Positions 52,806-60,530 of a DNA stretch of 64,000 bases are shown here, piece after piece. The notes beneath the pieces were generated by a model, which was not told where the DNA came from, ran no database searches, and saw only the letters and a list, made by a program, of their open reading frames with translations. Source of the DNA: BAIKAL-G1 sp943369525 (GTDB lineage: Bacteria; Cyanobacteriota; Cyanobacteriia; PCC-6307; Cyanobiaceae); assembly GCA_943369525.1 (NCBI GenBank), contig CALRNL020000013.1, positions 1-64,000 of the forward strand, read 5' to 3'. Position numbers and translations under genes: made by a program. Position 1 is the first letter of the stretch; every line of letters begins with the position of its first letter.

Positions 52806-54320
52806 TCAGGGCAGCACCAGGGTGGCGCGGCGGAGGAAGGCTTCGGCGGCGGCGTTTAACCCCTGCCGGCGGTCTGGCCCGATCCGATCGAGCAGGTGCA
52901 CCATCATCGACAGGCGCGGATTGGCCTGAAAAAAGGCTCGGTGGCGCTCGATAAAGCGCCAATAGAGCCCATCCCAAATTTCACACCAAGGGCCCCGTTT
53001 GTAGTCCCCCATCTTGAGGATGTAATTGGAGCCGCAGATGTAGGGCTTGGTGGCAAAGATGCCGCCGTCGCTCATCTGGCCCATGCCATAGACATTCGGG
53101 CCCATCACCCATTCATAGGAATCGAGGTAGCGCTCCATGAACCAGCGGTGCACCTCAACCGGGTTGATCTCACAGAGCAGCATCAGGCAGCTGATCACCA
53201 TCAGGCGCTCGATGTGGTGGTTGTAGCCGAGCCGGTTCACCCGCTGGATCGCCCGATCCAGGGGCGGCAGGCCCGTGCTGCCGTCGTCCCAGCAGGGGGC
53301 AAGCCGGCGCTGGTGGTTCCAGAAGTTGGTGCTGGCCTGGCGCTCGCCGTGGGCCCGATCAATCCCGCGCACAAACTCCCGCCAGCCAACCACCTGGCGC
53401 AGGAAACCCTCCAGGGAGGCGATCGGCACCGGCTCCGCGCTGGCCTCACGCCTGGCGGCGTGGGCCAGGCAGGCGCCGACCACGGCGGAGGGGGTCAACA
53501 GGCCCGTGTTGAGCAGGGGCGAGAGCAGGGAATGGTGCAGGGTGTCGTGGCCCTGGCTGAGGGCGTCTTCGTAGGGGCCAAAACCAGCTAGCCGCTCCTC
53601 CAGAAAGGACTCCAGCCAGGCCTGGGCCTGGGGGTGGTCGTAGGGAATCCAAAGCGGACCCAGCTCGCCGGGGTGGCTGGCGAAGTGGCGGCCGATCAGG
53701 GCGCGCACCGCCGGCCCATGGGGGCTGGCGGGCACCGGCGGCAGGGGCGGCTCCTGGTAGCCCTTGGGCAGGCGGCGCCGGTTATCGGCATCAAAACTCC
53801 AGCGGCCGCCCGTGGGGGTTCCATCCGGTTCGAGCAACAGGCCCAGGCGCCGGCGCTGGCGCTCGTAGAAGGTCTTCATCAGCGGCCGGGCCCGCCCGCC
53901 AAACCAGGCCCGGCTCTCGCCAACCGACTCCAGGAAAGCGGGCGACGGCAGCAGCGTTAACGCCACCGCCTGCTCCTGGCAGACGCGCTCGAGCCGGGCC
54001 CCAAAGCGGCGATCGGCAACCTCCGCCACCCGCAACTCCCCCTGGCCCGCCAGCTCGGCGGCCAGCCGCTGCCAGAAGGAGCAATCAACCGAATCGGGCA
54101 GCTCGAAATAGCGCACGGCCACGCCATGGCCGACCAGGGCATCGCGGAAGTGGCGCATGGCCACGAAGGTGTGCAGCAGCCGCAGCTGGTGGTAGCGGTA
54201 GGCGGAGGCCACGGCCAGGTCCTCCACCATCAGGACCCGATCCCCAGCGGCCAGCTGCAGGGGCGAGGGGCTGAACCAATCCGGGTGGAGCTGGTCGCCC
54301 AGGATCAGGGTGAGGGTCAT
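52806..54320 (-). CDS. FeS-BCP-family ((6-4) photolyase-like) protein with degenerate cluster site
   Basis: A 504-residue protein of the bacterial (6-4) photolyase (PhrB/CryB, COG3046) family. It begins MTLTLILGDQLHPDW and has the lumazine-antenna domain and FAD domain segments EGFLRQVVGWREFVRGI, RVNRLGYNHHIERLMVISCL and MSDGGIFATKPYICGSNYI. In Fe-S members, DYCxxC and a later CPFN-x-LYW supply ligands; here the region reads DYKRGPWCEIWDGLYW, lacking the CxxC pair. Only C343 and C446 are obvious ligand candidates. It may repair (6-4) photoproducts or sense light without a cluster. Confidence 0.88.
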   Translation of the reverse strand: MTLTLILGDQLHPDWFSPSPLQLAAGDRVLMVEDLAVASAYRYHQLRLLHTFVAMRHFRDALVGHGVAVRYFELPDSVDCSFWQRLAAELAGQGELRVAEVADRRFGARLERVCQEQAVALTLLPSPAFLESVGESRAWFGGRARPLMKTFYERQRRRLGLLLEPDGTPTGGRWSFDADNRRRLPKGYQEPPLPPVPASPHGPAVRALIGRHFASHPGELGPLWIPYDHPQAQAWLESFLEERLAGFGPYEDALSQGHDTLHHSLLSPLLNTGLLTPSAVVGACLAHAARREASAEPVPIASLEGFLRQVVGWREFVRGIDRAHGERQASTNFWNHQRRLAPCWDDGSTGLPPLDRAIQRVNRLGYNHHIERLMVISCLMLLCEINPVEVHRWFMERYLDSYEWVMGPNVYGMGQMSDGGIFATKPYICGSNYILKMGDYKRGPWCEIWDGLYWRFIERHRAFFQANPRLSMMVHLLDRIGPDRRQGLNAAAEAFLRRATLVLP

Positions 54321-54410
54321 GGCTGGGGGCTCATCGGATCACGGGCATCGGCTGGCGGTCATCGGCTTCGGAGCCGGGGGCGGTAGGGCCAGAGGCCCCG
54401 CCAGCAACGC

Positions 54411-55805
54411 TCAGGACCATCGCAAGCGGTGGCTCTCCTCGGGGTCGTAGAGACCAACCTGGCGCTCGAGGTCGAAGCGGCGGGGCGCCCCCCCGAAACT
54501 GCGGGGATCGGAGCCCACCCCGGCCAGGTAGGCCCAGTTACCCGTGTTCAAGGCCGGCTCGGCATCGATCAACCACCACTCAAAGAAGCGGGCGCCCCAG
54601 ACCCAGGGCAACTGCAGGCCGTTGACGAAGTGGGAGGCGACCCACTGGCGGCCCCGGTTGGAGAGGTAGCCCGTGGTGAGCAGTTCCCGCAGCTGGGCAT
54701 CGATCAGGGGATGGCCGCTATCGGCGTGGCACCAGCGCACGAACAGCTCCCGGTTCTCGACCCAGTCGGGCTGGCGGTTCTGGAGGCCGCTGGCGCCATG
54801 GAAGGCGGCGCCGTGGCGCTGCTCGGACCAGAGGAAAAACTCCCGCCAGAGCAGCTCCAGCTTGAGCCAGTCGGAGCCCTCATCGGCGCCATGGCGGGCC
54901 TGGTACGCCAGTAAAACCTGCCAAATGCGCCGCACGGACAGCGACCCAAGGGCCAAAAAGGGGGACAGTTTCGAGGAGAACTCCGTGCCCACCAGGCCGT
55001 TGCGGCGGGCCTTGTAGTGGCGCAGGCCATCGGACATGAAACAGAACTGCTGGAGCCGGGCCAGGGCCGTGGGCTCATCGCCCCGGAAGGGGAAAGCGCT
55101 GCGGGGATCGCTTTGGGGATCCCGGCCTGGTTCGCCCAGGGGCTCGCCAAGGCCATCGGCGTGATCCAGCCCCCCCGGGGTCGGCAGCGGTTCGGTTCCG
55201 GAATCGCTTGCCGGATCGCTTGCCGGATCCCAATCAAGGGACAGGAGCCATTCCCTCGGCCAGGCCCCGGGCCAGGTCGCCGCCGTCCAGCCCAGGCCGG
55301 TGAGATCCGGCGGGGGCAGGGGCGCGTCGGGGGGGCGGTTTAGGCCGCGGCGAAAATCACTGAAGACCAACGGAAAGCGATCGGGGGCCAGGGGCCAGTC
55401 GCCAAACAACCGGCTCTGCCGGGCTTGGACCAGCCGATCAGGCCGCAGCAGCGGCTGGAGCTCGGCCAGGGCAGCGGCGGTGGTCTGCTGGGGAAAGGCC
55501 AGCAGGGGAATGCCCAAGGCCGCCAGGCGCGAGCGCAGCGACTCCAGGGCCTGGTCCCCGATCCGGCGTTGGTGGGGGCCCCGCAGGCGCTGGCCCTCGG
55601 GCCTGGTGGCCAGCACGACCAGGCGGCTCCCGGGCTGGCGGCGGACCAGGGCCACGGCCTCGTGCAAGCCGGGCTGGTCATCCAGGCGCAGCTGGCCCTC
55701 CAGGGCAAAGACCATGGTCAAGGCTCCCGGCCCGGGGGCTTCGGGCCCCGACGGGGAACCGGCCGGGCCCGGGGCCGGGGGAATTAGCGGCTGCTCTTCA
55801 CTCAT
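54411..55805 (-). CDS. Cryptochrome DASH-like protein
   Basis: A 464-residue cryptochrome/photolyase member. FAD-domain segments match CRY-DASH: FSSKLSPFLALGSLSVRRIW, LLWREFFLWSEQRHG, TTGYLSNRGRQWVASHFV and GNWAYLAGVGSDPRSFGG. The N-terminus, however, reads MVFALEGQLRLDDQPGLHEA where an FRNDLR-type motif is expected, so the antenna domain has diverged. A linker of repeated Asp/Ser/Pro (WDPASDPASDSGTEP) interrupts the middle. ATG at 55803-55805. It is about 90 bp upstream of the FeS-BCP-type gene, same strand. Confidence 0.85.
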   Translation of the reverse strand: MSEEQPLIPPAPGPAGSPSGPEAPGPGALTMVFALEGQLRLDDQPGLHEAVALVRRQPGSRLVVLATRPEGQRLRGPHQRRIGDQALESLRSRLAALGIPLLAFPQQTTAAALAELQPLLRPDRLVQARQSRLFGDWPLAPDRFPLVFSDFRRGLNRPPDAPLPPPDLTGLGWTAATWPGAWPREWLLSLDWDPASDPASDSGTEPLPTPGGLDHADGLGEPLGEPGRDPQSDPRSAFPFRGDEPTALARLQQFCFMSDGLRHYKARRNGLVGTEFSSKLSPFLALGSLSVRRIWQVLLAYQARHGADEGSDWLKLELLWREFFLWSEQRHGAAFHGASGLQNRQPDWVENRELFVRWCHADSGHPLIDAQLRELLTTGYLSNRGRQWVASHFVNGLQLPWVWGARFFEWWLIDAEPALNTGNWAYLAGVGSDPRSFGGAPRRFDLERQVGLYDPEESHRLRWS

Positions 55806-55872
55806 CCAGCCCGGGCGCGCCACCACGCTTAACGTTTCGTCACACTAGACTGGGGAAAAGCGAGAGCGGGCC

Positions 55873-56100
55873 GTGGAAAGCATCTTGGTTGGCGTTTATC
55901 TGATCTGCTTCGCCGGCATTGCCGGCGGCGCCTTTGCCTTGATGACCCAAAACCTGCGCCGAGCCAACCCACCGATGGGGACCAAGTCCCAGGCCACCCG
56001 CCGGCCCCGCCACCCCGAAGCGCCCCAGCCCGGCGAAGAAGTGCTCTACGTGGACCTCAGCCGGGAACGGCTGGAGTCGCTCTACCAGCAGGCCTCCTAA
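55873..56100 (+). CDS. DUF2973 small membrane protein
   Basis: A 75-residue protein with one N-terminal transmembrane helix (about 4-24, LVGVYLICFAGIAGGAFALM) and a soluble tail containing EEVLYVDLSRERLESLYQ, the conserved C-terminal pattern of DUF2973. Function unknown; present in many picocyanobacteria. GTG at 55873. It is divergent from the cry-DASH gene by 67 bp and followed by a gene-free stretch. Confidence 0.8.
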   Translation: MESILVGVYLICFAGIAGGAFALMTQNLRRANPPMGTKSQATRRPRHPEAPQPGEEVLYVDLSRERLESLYQQAS

Positions 56101-56174
56101 ACGCAATTCCCTTCGGCAGGGAGAGCACCAAAGAGCTTGCAACACCAGTCAATCTGTTGATCTAATGATCCGAG

Positions 56175-56223
56175 CTAAAGACCCCTTGATGAAGCCTTTT
56201 TGGCATCATCAAGGGGTCTTTAG
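56175..56223. other. Long perfect hairpin without U-tract
   Basis: CTAAAGACCCCTTGATGA (56175-56192) is an exact inverted repeat of TCATCAAGGGGTCTTTAG (56206-56223). Inside, after an A-A mismatch, GCC-TTTTT-GGC extends the stem. Neither flank has a run of T, so it is not a standard terminator on either strand. It may be a bidirectional transcript-end stabiliser or a small RNA. Confidence 0.7.
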
Positions 56224-56376
56224 TGATTTCCCCCACAAAGGGGGCCAAGCCATTGCCCTGGGGGCCCCTCGTCCAAAGATCGTTGGCTAGGGGTTGGCCC
56301 CAACGAAGCAGGACCCCCTTGGGACTCCGATCCACCGATGGGACAACGGAAAGGGGTTTAGCCAGTGGAAGGGCAC

Positions 56377-56407
56377 AAAAAAACCCGAACAGCAAGGGCT
56401 GTTCGGG
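56377..56407 (-). terminator. Rho-independent terminator of hli
   Basis: Read on the minus strand, CCCGAACAGCCCTTGCTGTTCGGG forms a hairpin followed by seven T, ending 29 bp after the hli stop. A second A-rich run on the other side (AAAAAA at 56412) could serve as U-tract for a weaker opposite reading. Confidence 0.88.
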
Positions 56408-56435
56408 CCTAGAAAAAAGTTGTTAGGACTGACGA

Positions 56436-56579
56436 TCAGCCGAGGCCGATCTGGGTGAGGATGCCTTGGCCGGTGAGCAATTCGGTGCCGAGGCCGATCA
56501 CAAAGCCGAGCATGGCCAGGCGGCCATTCCAGGTTTCAGCGAAGGCAACGAAACCAAAGCGGGAGGTGGGAGCGGCCAT
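56436..56579 (-). CDS. hli: High-light-inducible protein (HLIP/SCP)
   Basis: A 47-residue one-helix chlorophyll-binding protein, too short for many gene callers. Translation is MAAPTSRFGFVAFAETWNGR then LAMLGFVIGLGTELLTGQGI. The ExxNGRxAMxGF motif with Glu and Asn chlorophyll ligands is diagnostic. HLIPs protect photosystem II and chlorophyll intermediates under high light. A near-perfect HLR1 element lies 23 bp upstream of the ATG, so RpaB control is likely. Confidence 0.95.
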   Translation of the reverse strand: MAAPTSRFGFVAFAETWNGRLAMLGFVIGLGTELLTGQGILTQIGLG

Positions 56580-56601
56580 GGGAAAGAGTTCAACTGGACT
56601 G

Positions 56602-56619
56602 ATTGTAACAGGTTGTAAA
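56602..56619 (-). promoter_or_regulatory. HLR1 element (RpaB-binding site) upstream of hli
   Basis: The minus strand reads TTTACAAC-CT-GTTACAAT, fitting the HLR1 consensus (G/T)TTACA(T/A)(T/A)NN(G/T)TTACA(T/A)(T/A) at all but one position. It is 22 bp before the hli start, between hli and the 84-residue gene. RpaB is encoded at 9607 in this window. Confidence 0.85.
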
Positions 56620-56624
56620 GCCGC

Positions 56625-56879
56625 CTAGGTGGGGCGGCGATGGCGGCGGCGGCCCAGGGGCTCGATCCAGCTCTCGCGCACGGCGTCGTGGCGGAGCTTG
56701 GCCTGGGAGAGGCGGCAGCCCAACTGGATTTCGCCCTGGTCGAGCAGGCGCCCGAGCCGCAGGGCCGTGGCCTCCTCCAGCCGCGAGAAGCGGTCCTGTT
56801 GGGAAGCGAGCCAGCCGAGCTCCGTGGGGCTGATCACGCCACTGGAGAGACTGGCAAGGAAAAGCTGACCGACCGTCAT
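56625..56879 (-). CDS. Conserved hypothetical protein upstream of hli
   Basis: An 84-residue soluble protein, MTVGQLFLASLSSGVISPTE onward, mostly helical, with SRLEEATALRLGRLLDQGEI and a very Arg-rich C-terminus (PLGRRRHRRPT). No membrane helix or known domain; similar small proteins seem to occur beside hli genes in other picocyanobacteria, from memory. It may be co-regulated with hli: an HLR1-like pair lies at 56884-56901, five bases before its ATG. Function unknown. Confidence 0.72.
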   Translation of the reverse strand: MTVGQLFLASLSSGVISPTELGWLASQQDRFSRLEEATALRLGRLLDQGEIQLGCRLSQAKLRHDAVRESWIEPLGRRRHRRPT

Positions 56880-56883
56880 GGCC

Positions 56884-56901
56884 TTTGTAACGGATTGCTA
56901 A
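56884..56901 (-). promoter_or_regulatory. HLR1-like site abutting the start of the 84-residue gene
   Basis: The minus strand reads TTAGCAAT-CC-GTTACAAA. The second half is a perfect HLR1 half-site and the first matches six of eight positions, with correct spacing. It ends four bases before the ATG, so it would overlap the transcript start; RpaB there could repress as well as activate. Confidence 0.5.
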
Positions 56902-57117
56902 GAGTCTGTCCCATCTGGCGCCCGGGTGCGGGGGCGGCGGGGCTCCTGGTCAGGACGGCAGCCGGAGAACTAACCCGCAGGTGGACCTAGGGGCTGGCCG
57001 GGCCTGGGCGCGCCATCCCCTAGGGGGCCCTGGAGAAGGAGGCGACCGAATCTCCCAAGACCGATTTGGGCACAGGACTGGAGCCTGGTCATCAGCAACC
57101 CTGACACCGCAACCGCC

Positions 57118-57624
57118 TTACCAATACTTCGGATAGCGGGCCTCGCGGGAGGCGTTGTTGTAGACGAGGGCAACGGCCGTCAGCACCAGGGCACCCACCA
57201 AGGTGGGGAAGAGCAGGAAGCTCCAGCTGGGCTGCAGCAAAAACACAATCACGGGGTTGGAACCAGCTGGGGGGTGCACCGTGCGGGTGACCATCATCAA
57301 GGAAATCGCCGTGGCCACGGCCAGGGCCACCGCCCACCAATGGGCACCGAACACGGACAGGTAAACAAGACCCACCAAAGAACTGATCAAGTGGCCTAAA
57401 ATGACATTTCTGGGCTGGGAAAAGGGCACATCGGGATAGCCAAAGACCAGCACGCAGGTGGCTCCGAAGGAACCCAGCACCAGGCCAACGGAGAGCAAAT
57501 TGGTGATCCCGGCCACCGTGGCGATGGCAATAAATCCACCCAGCCAGGCCAGGCCCACCGCCTTAAGGGGGGGCTTGGGGGGTAACGGCGCCCCATCCCC
57601 CTTGAACTTCGCCAGAAACACCAT
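57118..57624 (-). CDS. HPP-family membrane protein (possible nitrite transporter)
   Basis: A 168-residue membrane protein with four to five helices. The HPP motif lies at residues 117-119 in TRTVHPPAGSNP. Other family parts are GGFIAIATVAGI, GSFGATCVLVFGYPDVPFSQ and PRNVILGHLISSLVGLVYLS. Some cyanobacterial and plastid HPP proteins move nitrite. TAAGGAG lies six bases before the ATG at 57622-57624, and a TTGACA-like hexamer at 57652-57657. Codons are less GC-rich than in surrounding genes. No nitrate or nitrite genes are next to it, and no NtcA palindrome was seen. Confidence 0.85.
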   Translation of the reverse strand: MVFLAKFKGDGAPLPPKPPLKAVGLAWLGGFIAIATVAGITNLLSVGLVLGSFGATCVLVFGYPDVPFSQPRNVILGHLISSLVGLVYLSVFGAHWWAVALAVATAISLMMVTRTVHPPAGSNPVIVFLLQPSWSFLLFPTLVGALVLTAVALVYNNASREARYPKYW

Positions 57625-57888
57625 AAAAACTCCTTAGGCAAGCAATGGTCCTGTCAACAGGCCTAGGGCTGCCCCGCATGGGCTGAAGCGAACGACAGCA
57701 AGCAAGGGCAACCGGCGGGAAGCCGTTCCGAACTGGAGCCCCCGGAACCACCAGCCCTAAACACGATCAGGAGGTTTGCACCCTGGCGGCCATCGGCATG
57801 CTCATCGAGCACCTTTTGGCCACCACCAGGGCACCCCGCCAGCCGGGCTGGGATCGGGCCTAGGGATTGGAGCGGCCCAAGGCTGGAC

Positions 57889-58359
57889 TCAGGCCCGGGC
57901 CCCCGCGGTCCGGCGCTGCAACACCCACCAGTAGAGCCCTCCCAGCAGCAGGGCACTGAGCACCCCCACCAAGGTGGAGCCCACCATCAGGCGGCCGCTG
58001 AAGCTGGCCCCCAAGTTCATCAGGTCGCCGTCCTTCAACTGGCCCAGGGAGGGGAAGGCCGGGCCTGGGCCCAGCAACCAGCAGCCGACCTGGTAGTTGA
58101 ACCAGTAGAGCGGCAATGAGGTGATTGGATTGCTGATCCAGGTGCCAACCACCGCCAAGAGATGGTTGCCACGCACCAGGCTGGCCAAGCCAACGCCCAG
58201 CACGATCTGCAGACCAAAGAAGGGATAGCAGCCGGTGAACACGCCAGCCGCCAGGCCCCGGGCCCGCTGGCCATTGCTGCCCTCCTGGCGCCATAACCAA
58301 ATCAGCCGCTGCCGCAGCAGGCGCAGCCAGGACTGCCGGCGGCGGCGCCTAGGGATCAA
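57889..58359 (-). CDS. DUF2062 membrane protein
   Basis: A 156-residue protein with a basic N-terminus (PRRRRRQSWLRLLRQ) and three hydrophobic segments. DUF2062 features are ARGLAAGVFTGCYPFFGLQI and VVGTWISNPITSLPLYWFNY. Function unknown; such proteins sometimes sit beside glycosyltransferases, and one follows here (58491 on, same strand, upstream). TTG start at 58359. The 264-bp region to the HPP gene holds no convincing gene. Confidence 0.82.
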   Translation of the reverse strand: MIPRRRRRQSWLRLLRQRLIWLWRQEGSNGQRARGLAAGVFTGCYPFFGLQIVLGVGLASLVRGNHLLAVVGTWISNPITSLPLYWFNYQVGCWLLGPGPAFPSLGQLKDGDLMNLGASFSGRLMVGSTLVGVLSALLLGGLYWWVLQRRTAGARA

Positions 58360-58490
58360 GGGAGTCAGAAGAGCGGGATTGGGGAAGGTTCATTCTGGGA
58401 TATCTGGCCGGGCGATTGCCTGAGGCACGCAAGGGATCGGGCCAGCTCGTCCAATCCCAGCCCAGGCCCCAACCCCCTGCCCGGGGGAGC

Positions 58491-60530
58491 TCATGGGCCT
58501 GCCGCACCCTCGGGCCGGACGGGTAGTTGGCTGCGCTGAAACCAATCATCCGGCTCCGGCCATTGCAGCAACCGCCGGCCGAGCGCCAGCAGGGCCAAGC
58601 CATCAAAGGGGGCCAAGCGCTGGGGCCAGAGGGTCTCGCGGCGATAGAGGAACCGTTGCAATTGCTGCCGCTGGCTTGCATCGAGCGCCCCCCAGGCCAA
58701 ACCGATCCCTAGGCAACCGGGGCGCCTTTGCGTGCGAACCAGCTGGACAGGCCAGGGGCCGGCCAGGCCCCCAGTGGGGACCGAAAGATCCAGCCGGGCC
58801 CCAGGACTTGCCAGCTCCAAGCGGGCCTGATCGCCCAGCTCTAGTTCACAGCCGATCTCGCTGATGGTGTGGATCAAGCCAGGCCAGCGGGGGCCCTGGG
58901 GGCCAGGCTGGCTGAGGCTGGCCCCCAGCTGGAGCGTGAACCAGGGTGTGGTGCCTGAGCGCTTGCGATCCCAGCAGAGACGAATCGCGGCGGCCAGGAG
59001 CAAGCTGTTGAGCCATCCCCAAATCAGGGAGACCAGCAGCGTCCCCCCGGCCGCAGGGGCAGCAAGCGAACCCTGGTAGAGCGTGAGCTTGATCAGGCTG
59101 GTCAGCTGCAGGCCGAAGAGCAGCAGCAAGGGAACTAGCAAACGCTTGGAAGGTCCAACTTTTGCGCCGGTTGGCATACTTTTGGGCGTGACCCGAAAGC
59201 CCTGGGGCCGCCCCAATAGGGTCATCACCACACTGGCCGCCAAGGGCAGCACAAACACCCAGCGGTAGAGCTCGGGCATCAGGGCACCGCGGGAGCGGCC
59301 ACTCAACCAAGGCAACAGCAAGAGTTGGCTCATAAAGAATGGCAAGGCCGCTGTTAGCAGGCCTGGCGAATCAACCCGGTAGGGCACAATCCCCCAAAAG
59401 GCCATACTGATCGGCACCAACAGCAGCACCAGCTGGGGCAACACCATGCCCCAGTGCAAAATTCCTTCCAGAAAGGCCAGGCGCTGGATCCGATTCAACC
59501 CCTTAATTGTGAGCGGATTTGCACCGGTAAACAGGGTTTGAATCGTGCCACTGGCCCAACGACTGCGTTGTCTGGCCATCGCCGCAAGGGTGAAGGGAGC
59601 CAAGCCGGCACTCAACTTTTCTGGCACATACACGCCCCGGTATCCCGCCGCAATCAGGCGAATGCCGGTGGCCAGATCCTCGGAGGCCGTTTGGGTTTCA
59701 AAACCGCCCACCTGGCGCAAACTGCCAACGCGCATTACAAACGAGGTGCCGGCACAGACCACGGCCCCCAGGCGTTGGCGATTCGGCTGAATCCAGCGAT
59801 AGAAGCCCTCTTCATCGGGCATCAACCAGCGCTCCAAGCGCAGGTTGCGCATCACCGGATCGGCGTTCATATAGGTCTGGGGTGTCTGCACAAAGCCCAC
59901 CAGCGGATCGCGGAACAGGCCCACGGTGCGGCTCAGAAAATTGCGTAAAGGCACCACATCTGCGTCAAATACGGCGAGCAAATCCGCCTGGAGATAGGGC
60001 AGGGCATGGTTGAGGTTGCCGGCCTTGGCATGGGTTCGCTCGGGGCGGGCCAGATAACGGCAACCGAGCTGGGCGGCCATCTTTTCCAGCTCAAGCCTGG
60101 CCCCATCATCGAGCAGCCACACCTCAACATGGGGATAGTCCAGATCTAAACAGCCCCGCAGGGACCGCTCCACCACGTCGAGGGGTTCGCCGCAACTGGG
60201 CACCAGCACGGCAACCCTGGGCAGGGCAGCGGGATTGCGGCGCCGATCAGCCGCCAGCTCCGCTGCCGCGGCCCCGATCTCGGCCCCGGCATCGGGCCCC
60301 GGGAGAACACTAAAGAGCAGTTGCAAAAAGGCGCTGGCCAACAACAACAGCTCCGCCCCAAGCATCACCAGGCTGAGGGCCACCGCGGCCCTGGAACTGA
60401 GATTCAAACTGCTACCAATCCGCCAGATCAGGTAGTGAACCCCAAGGGCAAAGCTGAGGCCAACGGCGAGGGCCCTGGTGATCACAGGATTGGGGAAGGG
60501 CCTAACGCAGCGCCCTAGGTCAGGAGCCAA
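58491..60530 (-). CDS. Cellulose-synthase-like (BcsA-type) family 2 glycosyltransferase
   Basis: A 679-residue membrane glycosyltransferase. After two N-terminal helices, the GT-A domain has LLDDGARLELEK, VFDADVVPLRNFL, TASEDLATGIRLIAAGYRG and RQRSRWASGTIQ (the D, DxD, TED and QxxRW positions of processive synthases). Several membrane helices follow, and a C-terminal PilZ-like part (about 555-650) contains ISEIGCELELG and LQRFLYRRETLWPQ but no RxxxR c-di-GMP site. It likely makes a beta-linked polysaccharide from a UDP-sugar. The start is TTG at 60530; GTG at 60485 is also plausible. Lower GC than neighbours. Confidence 0.85.
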   Translation of the reverse strand: MAPDLGRCVRPFPNPVITRALAVGLSFALGVHYLIWRIGSSLNLSSRAAVALSLVMLGAELLLLASAFLQLLFSVLPGPDAGAEIGAAAAELAADRRRNPAALPRVAVLVPSCGEPLDVVERSLRGCLDLDYPHVEVWLLDDGARLELEKMAAQLGCRYLARPERTHAKAGNLNHALPYLQADLLAVFDADVVPLRNFLSRTVGLFRDPLVGFVQTPQTYMNADPVMRNLRLERWLMPDEEGFYRWIQPNRQRLGAVVCAGTSFVMRVGSLRQVGGFETQTASEDLATGIRLIAAGYRGVYVPEKLSAGLAPFTLAAMARQRSRWASGTIQTLFTGANPLTIKGLNRIQRLAFLEGILHWGMVLPQLVLLLVPISMAFWGIVPYRVDSPGLLTAALPFFMSQLLLLPWLSGRSRGALMPELYRWVFVLPLAASVVMTLLGRPQGFRVTPKSMPTGAKVGPSKRLLVPLLLLFGLQLTSLIKLTLYQGSLAAPAAGGTLLVSLIWGWLNSLLLAAAIRLCWDRKRSGTTPWFTLQLGASLSQPGPQGPRWPGLIHTISEIGCELELGDQARLELASPGARLDLSVPTGGLAGPWPVQLVRTQRRPGCLGIGLAWGALDASQRQQLQRFLYRRETLWPQRLAPFDGLALLALGRRLLQWPEPDDWFQRSQLPVRPEGAAGP

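Larger units (their letters stand above)
56101..56435. other. Gene-free stretch between DUF2973 gene and hli
   Basis: About 335 bp without a convincing reading frame. It holds the strong hairpin at 56175-56223 and the hli terminator at 56377-56407; the rest (56224-56376) shows only short Cys/Gly-type palindromic bits such as CCCCCTTGGG and no tRNA-like fold. Confidence 0.7.

Noticed and set aside
57663..57956. Possible small minus-strand gene between HPP and DUF2062
   Set aside because: Translation is Cys/Gly/Pro-rich with no conserved pattern and it overlaps the end of the DUF2062 gene.
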